Below, piece by piece: positions 39,595-40,352 of a DNA stretch of 40,352 nucleotides; the first letter of the stretch is position 1; the number at the start of each line of letters is the position of its first letter. The stretch comes from Selenomonas sp. (GTDB taxonomy: Bacteria; Bacillota; Negativicutes; Selenomonadales; Selenomonadaceae), in NCBI GenBank assembly GCA_022482925.1, contig JAKVOG010000017.1:7501-47852 (forward strand), read 5' to 3'. Below the pieces are notes generated by a model that worked only from the letters and a program-made list of their open reading frames with translations, did not search any database and was not told where the DNA came from. The position numbers and the translations under genes are program-made.

Positions 39595-40352
39595 TCAAAT
39601 GTAGAACATCTGCTCATAGATCTCATTCATCGTCAACGCCTTTTGATAATGGTGGGCCATGAGTGTCCCAAACAACACCTCCATGATATACTTCGCGCCA
39701 ACCAGAAACACAACTGACCCCAGCTCATTGAAGTTATCGGCCGAAGCAACATTGATCACCTCATCCGCCAAACCTGTAAGCGTCGATTCCTCGACTGACG
39801 TCAACAATATAATGGGATTCCTTTGCTTGCGAAGATTGCGGGCCATCTCGATCAGCTGCCGGTTCTCTCCCGTGCGGCTGATGATGAAGGCCACATGGGT
39901 GGCCGGTGCGCTGAGCGATTGCAGATACTGGATATTTGTCGTCATATGAACAGTCGAATACTTTTGGGCATGCATGAAGCAATAGCTGGCAAACTGGGCC
40001 AGCACGATATTGTTGTCCTGCGCATAGAAGTCAATATTCTCGGCATGCTCCAACAGGAAGGTCGTCCGCATGATGATGGCCGGATCGACGCCGCTGCGCG
40101 TTTCCTCCAGGGCATCAGCCTCGATGCAGGCCACCTTGTCCATGATTGACCGGATCGTATCCTTGTTCGTGATCGACTTATCCAGTGTGCGGCCCGCAGC
40201 CAGATCCTGTACGACCTCCGACGCAAAGCGCACCCGGAACTCCGCGTACCCGCTGAGTCCCAGCTTCTGACACAACCGGATAACCGCAGCCGAGCTCGTA
40301 AAAGCCCGCTCCCCCAGCTGCCGGGCCGACAGCCCGGATATCTCCTCCGGAT
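39595..40352 (-). CDS. RpiR/MurR-family transcriptional regulator (N-terminus outside window)
   Basis: At least 252 residues; the gene runs off the right edge. The first visible part, TSSAAVIRLCQKLGLSGYAEF, is the recognition end of the RpiR-type helix-turn-helix. The C-terminal SIS domain (ISRTGENRQLIEMARNLR) binds phosphosugars. It sits just upstream of the PTS operon on the same strand and probably controls it in response to a phosphorylated sugar such as cellobiose-6-phosphate (inference). Confidence 0.9.
   Translation of the reverse strand, partial: PEEISGLSARQLGERAFTSSAAVIRLCQKLGLSGYAEFRVRFASEVVQDLAAGRTLDKSITNKDTIRSIMDKVACIEADALEETRSGVDPAIIMRTTFLLEHAENIDFYAQDNNIVLAQFASYCFMHAQKYSTVHMTTNIQYLQSLSAPATHVAFIISRTGENRQLIEMARNLRKQRNPIILLTSVEESTLTGLADEVINVASADNFNELGSVVFLVGAKYIMEVLFGTLMAHHYQKALTMNEIYEQMFYI

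Overview
The window looks like a chromosomal segment of a Gram-negative-walled Firmicute (class Negativicutes), most likely a Selenomonas/Mitsuokella-type member of the Selenomonadaceae. The evidence is an outer-membrane porin with an N-terminal S-layer-homology domain, a phosphoethanolamine transferase of the lipopolysaccharide-modifying type, the Firmicute-style neighbourhood ispE / regulator / glmU / prs / pth, AGGAGG-type ribosome sites and a fairly GC-rich coding style. The species is inferred, not proven.

Layout. 1-133: tail of a GGDEF protein. 192-5761 (minus): polyamine ABC transporter potABCD followed by a DUF4127 exported protein. 5761-6530: about 770 bases with no gene but with large nested inverted repeats. 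6566-9369 (minus): uppP, then pth and a radical SAM protein that overlap. 9617-10665: trxA and a Crp/Fnr regulator, convergent. 10797-15040 (minus): ispE, GntR-type regulator, glmU, prs. 15247-16470 (plus): truncated P-type-ATPase-like protein lacking the catalytic aspartate. 16522-18228 (minus): phosphoethanolamine transferase. 18311-24385: an unrecognised protein, tadA, a small protein, mdh, rubredoxin, a PHP phosphoesterase and uvrC. 24672-26082: biotin carboxylase. 26164-28330 (minus): KtrAB potassium uptake and tRNA-Leu. 28395-29564: D-Ala-D-Ala carboxypeptidase. 29783-34415 (plus): an operon of a carbon-monoxide-dehydrogenase-like protein and a nitrate/sulfonate-family ABC transporter. 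34523-40352 (minus): cellobiose-type PTS operon with an embedded SLH porin, headed by an RpiR-family regulator.

The most interesting system is 29783-34415. The CooS-like protein has a 16-histidine N-terminal tail, keeps the B/D-cluster cysteines, but carries Asp where one of the C-cluster cysteines belongs. It is therefore probably not an ordinary CO dehydrogenase. It is co-transcribed with a complete three-gene ABC importer. Second is the palindrome-rich gap at 5761-6530, which could be a large structured RNA or a composite repeat. Third is the conserved-looking but catalytically dead P-type-ATPase fragment.

Sequence quality. Ten genes, several of them essential (prs, glmU, ispE, uvrC), are broken by single-base indels, mostly insertions. 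Removing six single-base insertions restores prs to exactly 315 residues, so I treat these as base-level assembly errors rather than pseudogenes. The SLH porin is different: it has one in-frame TAG.
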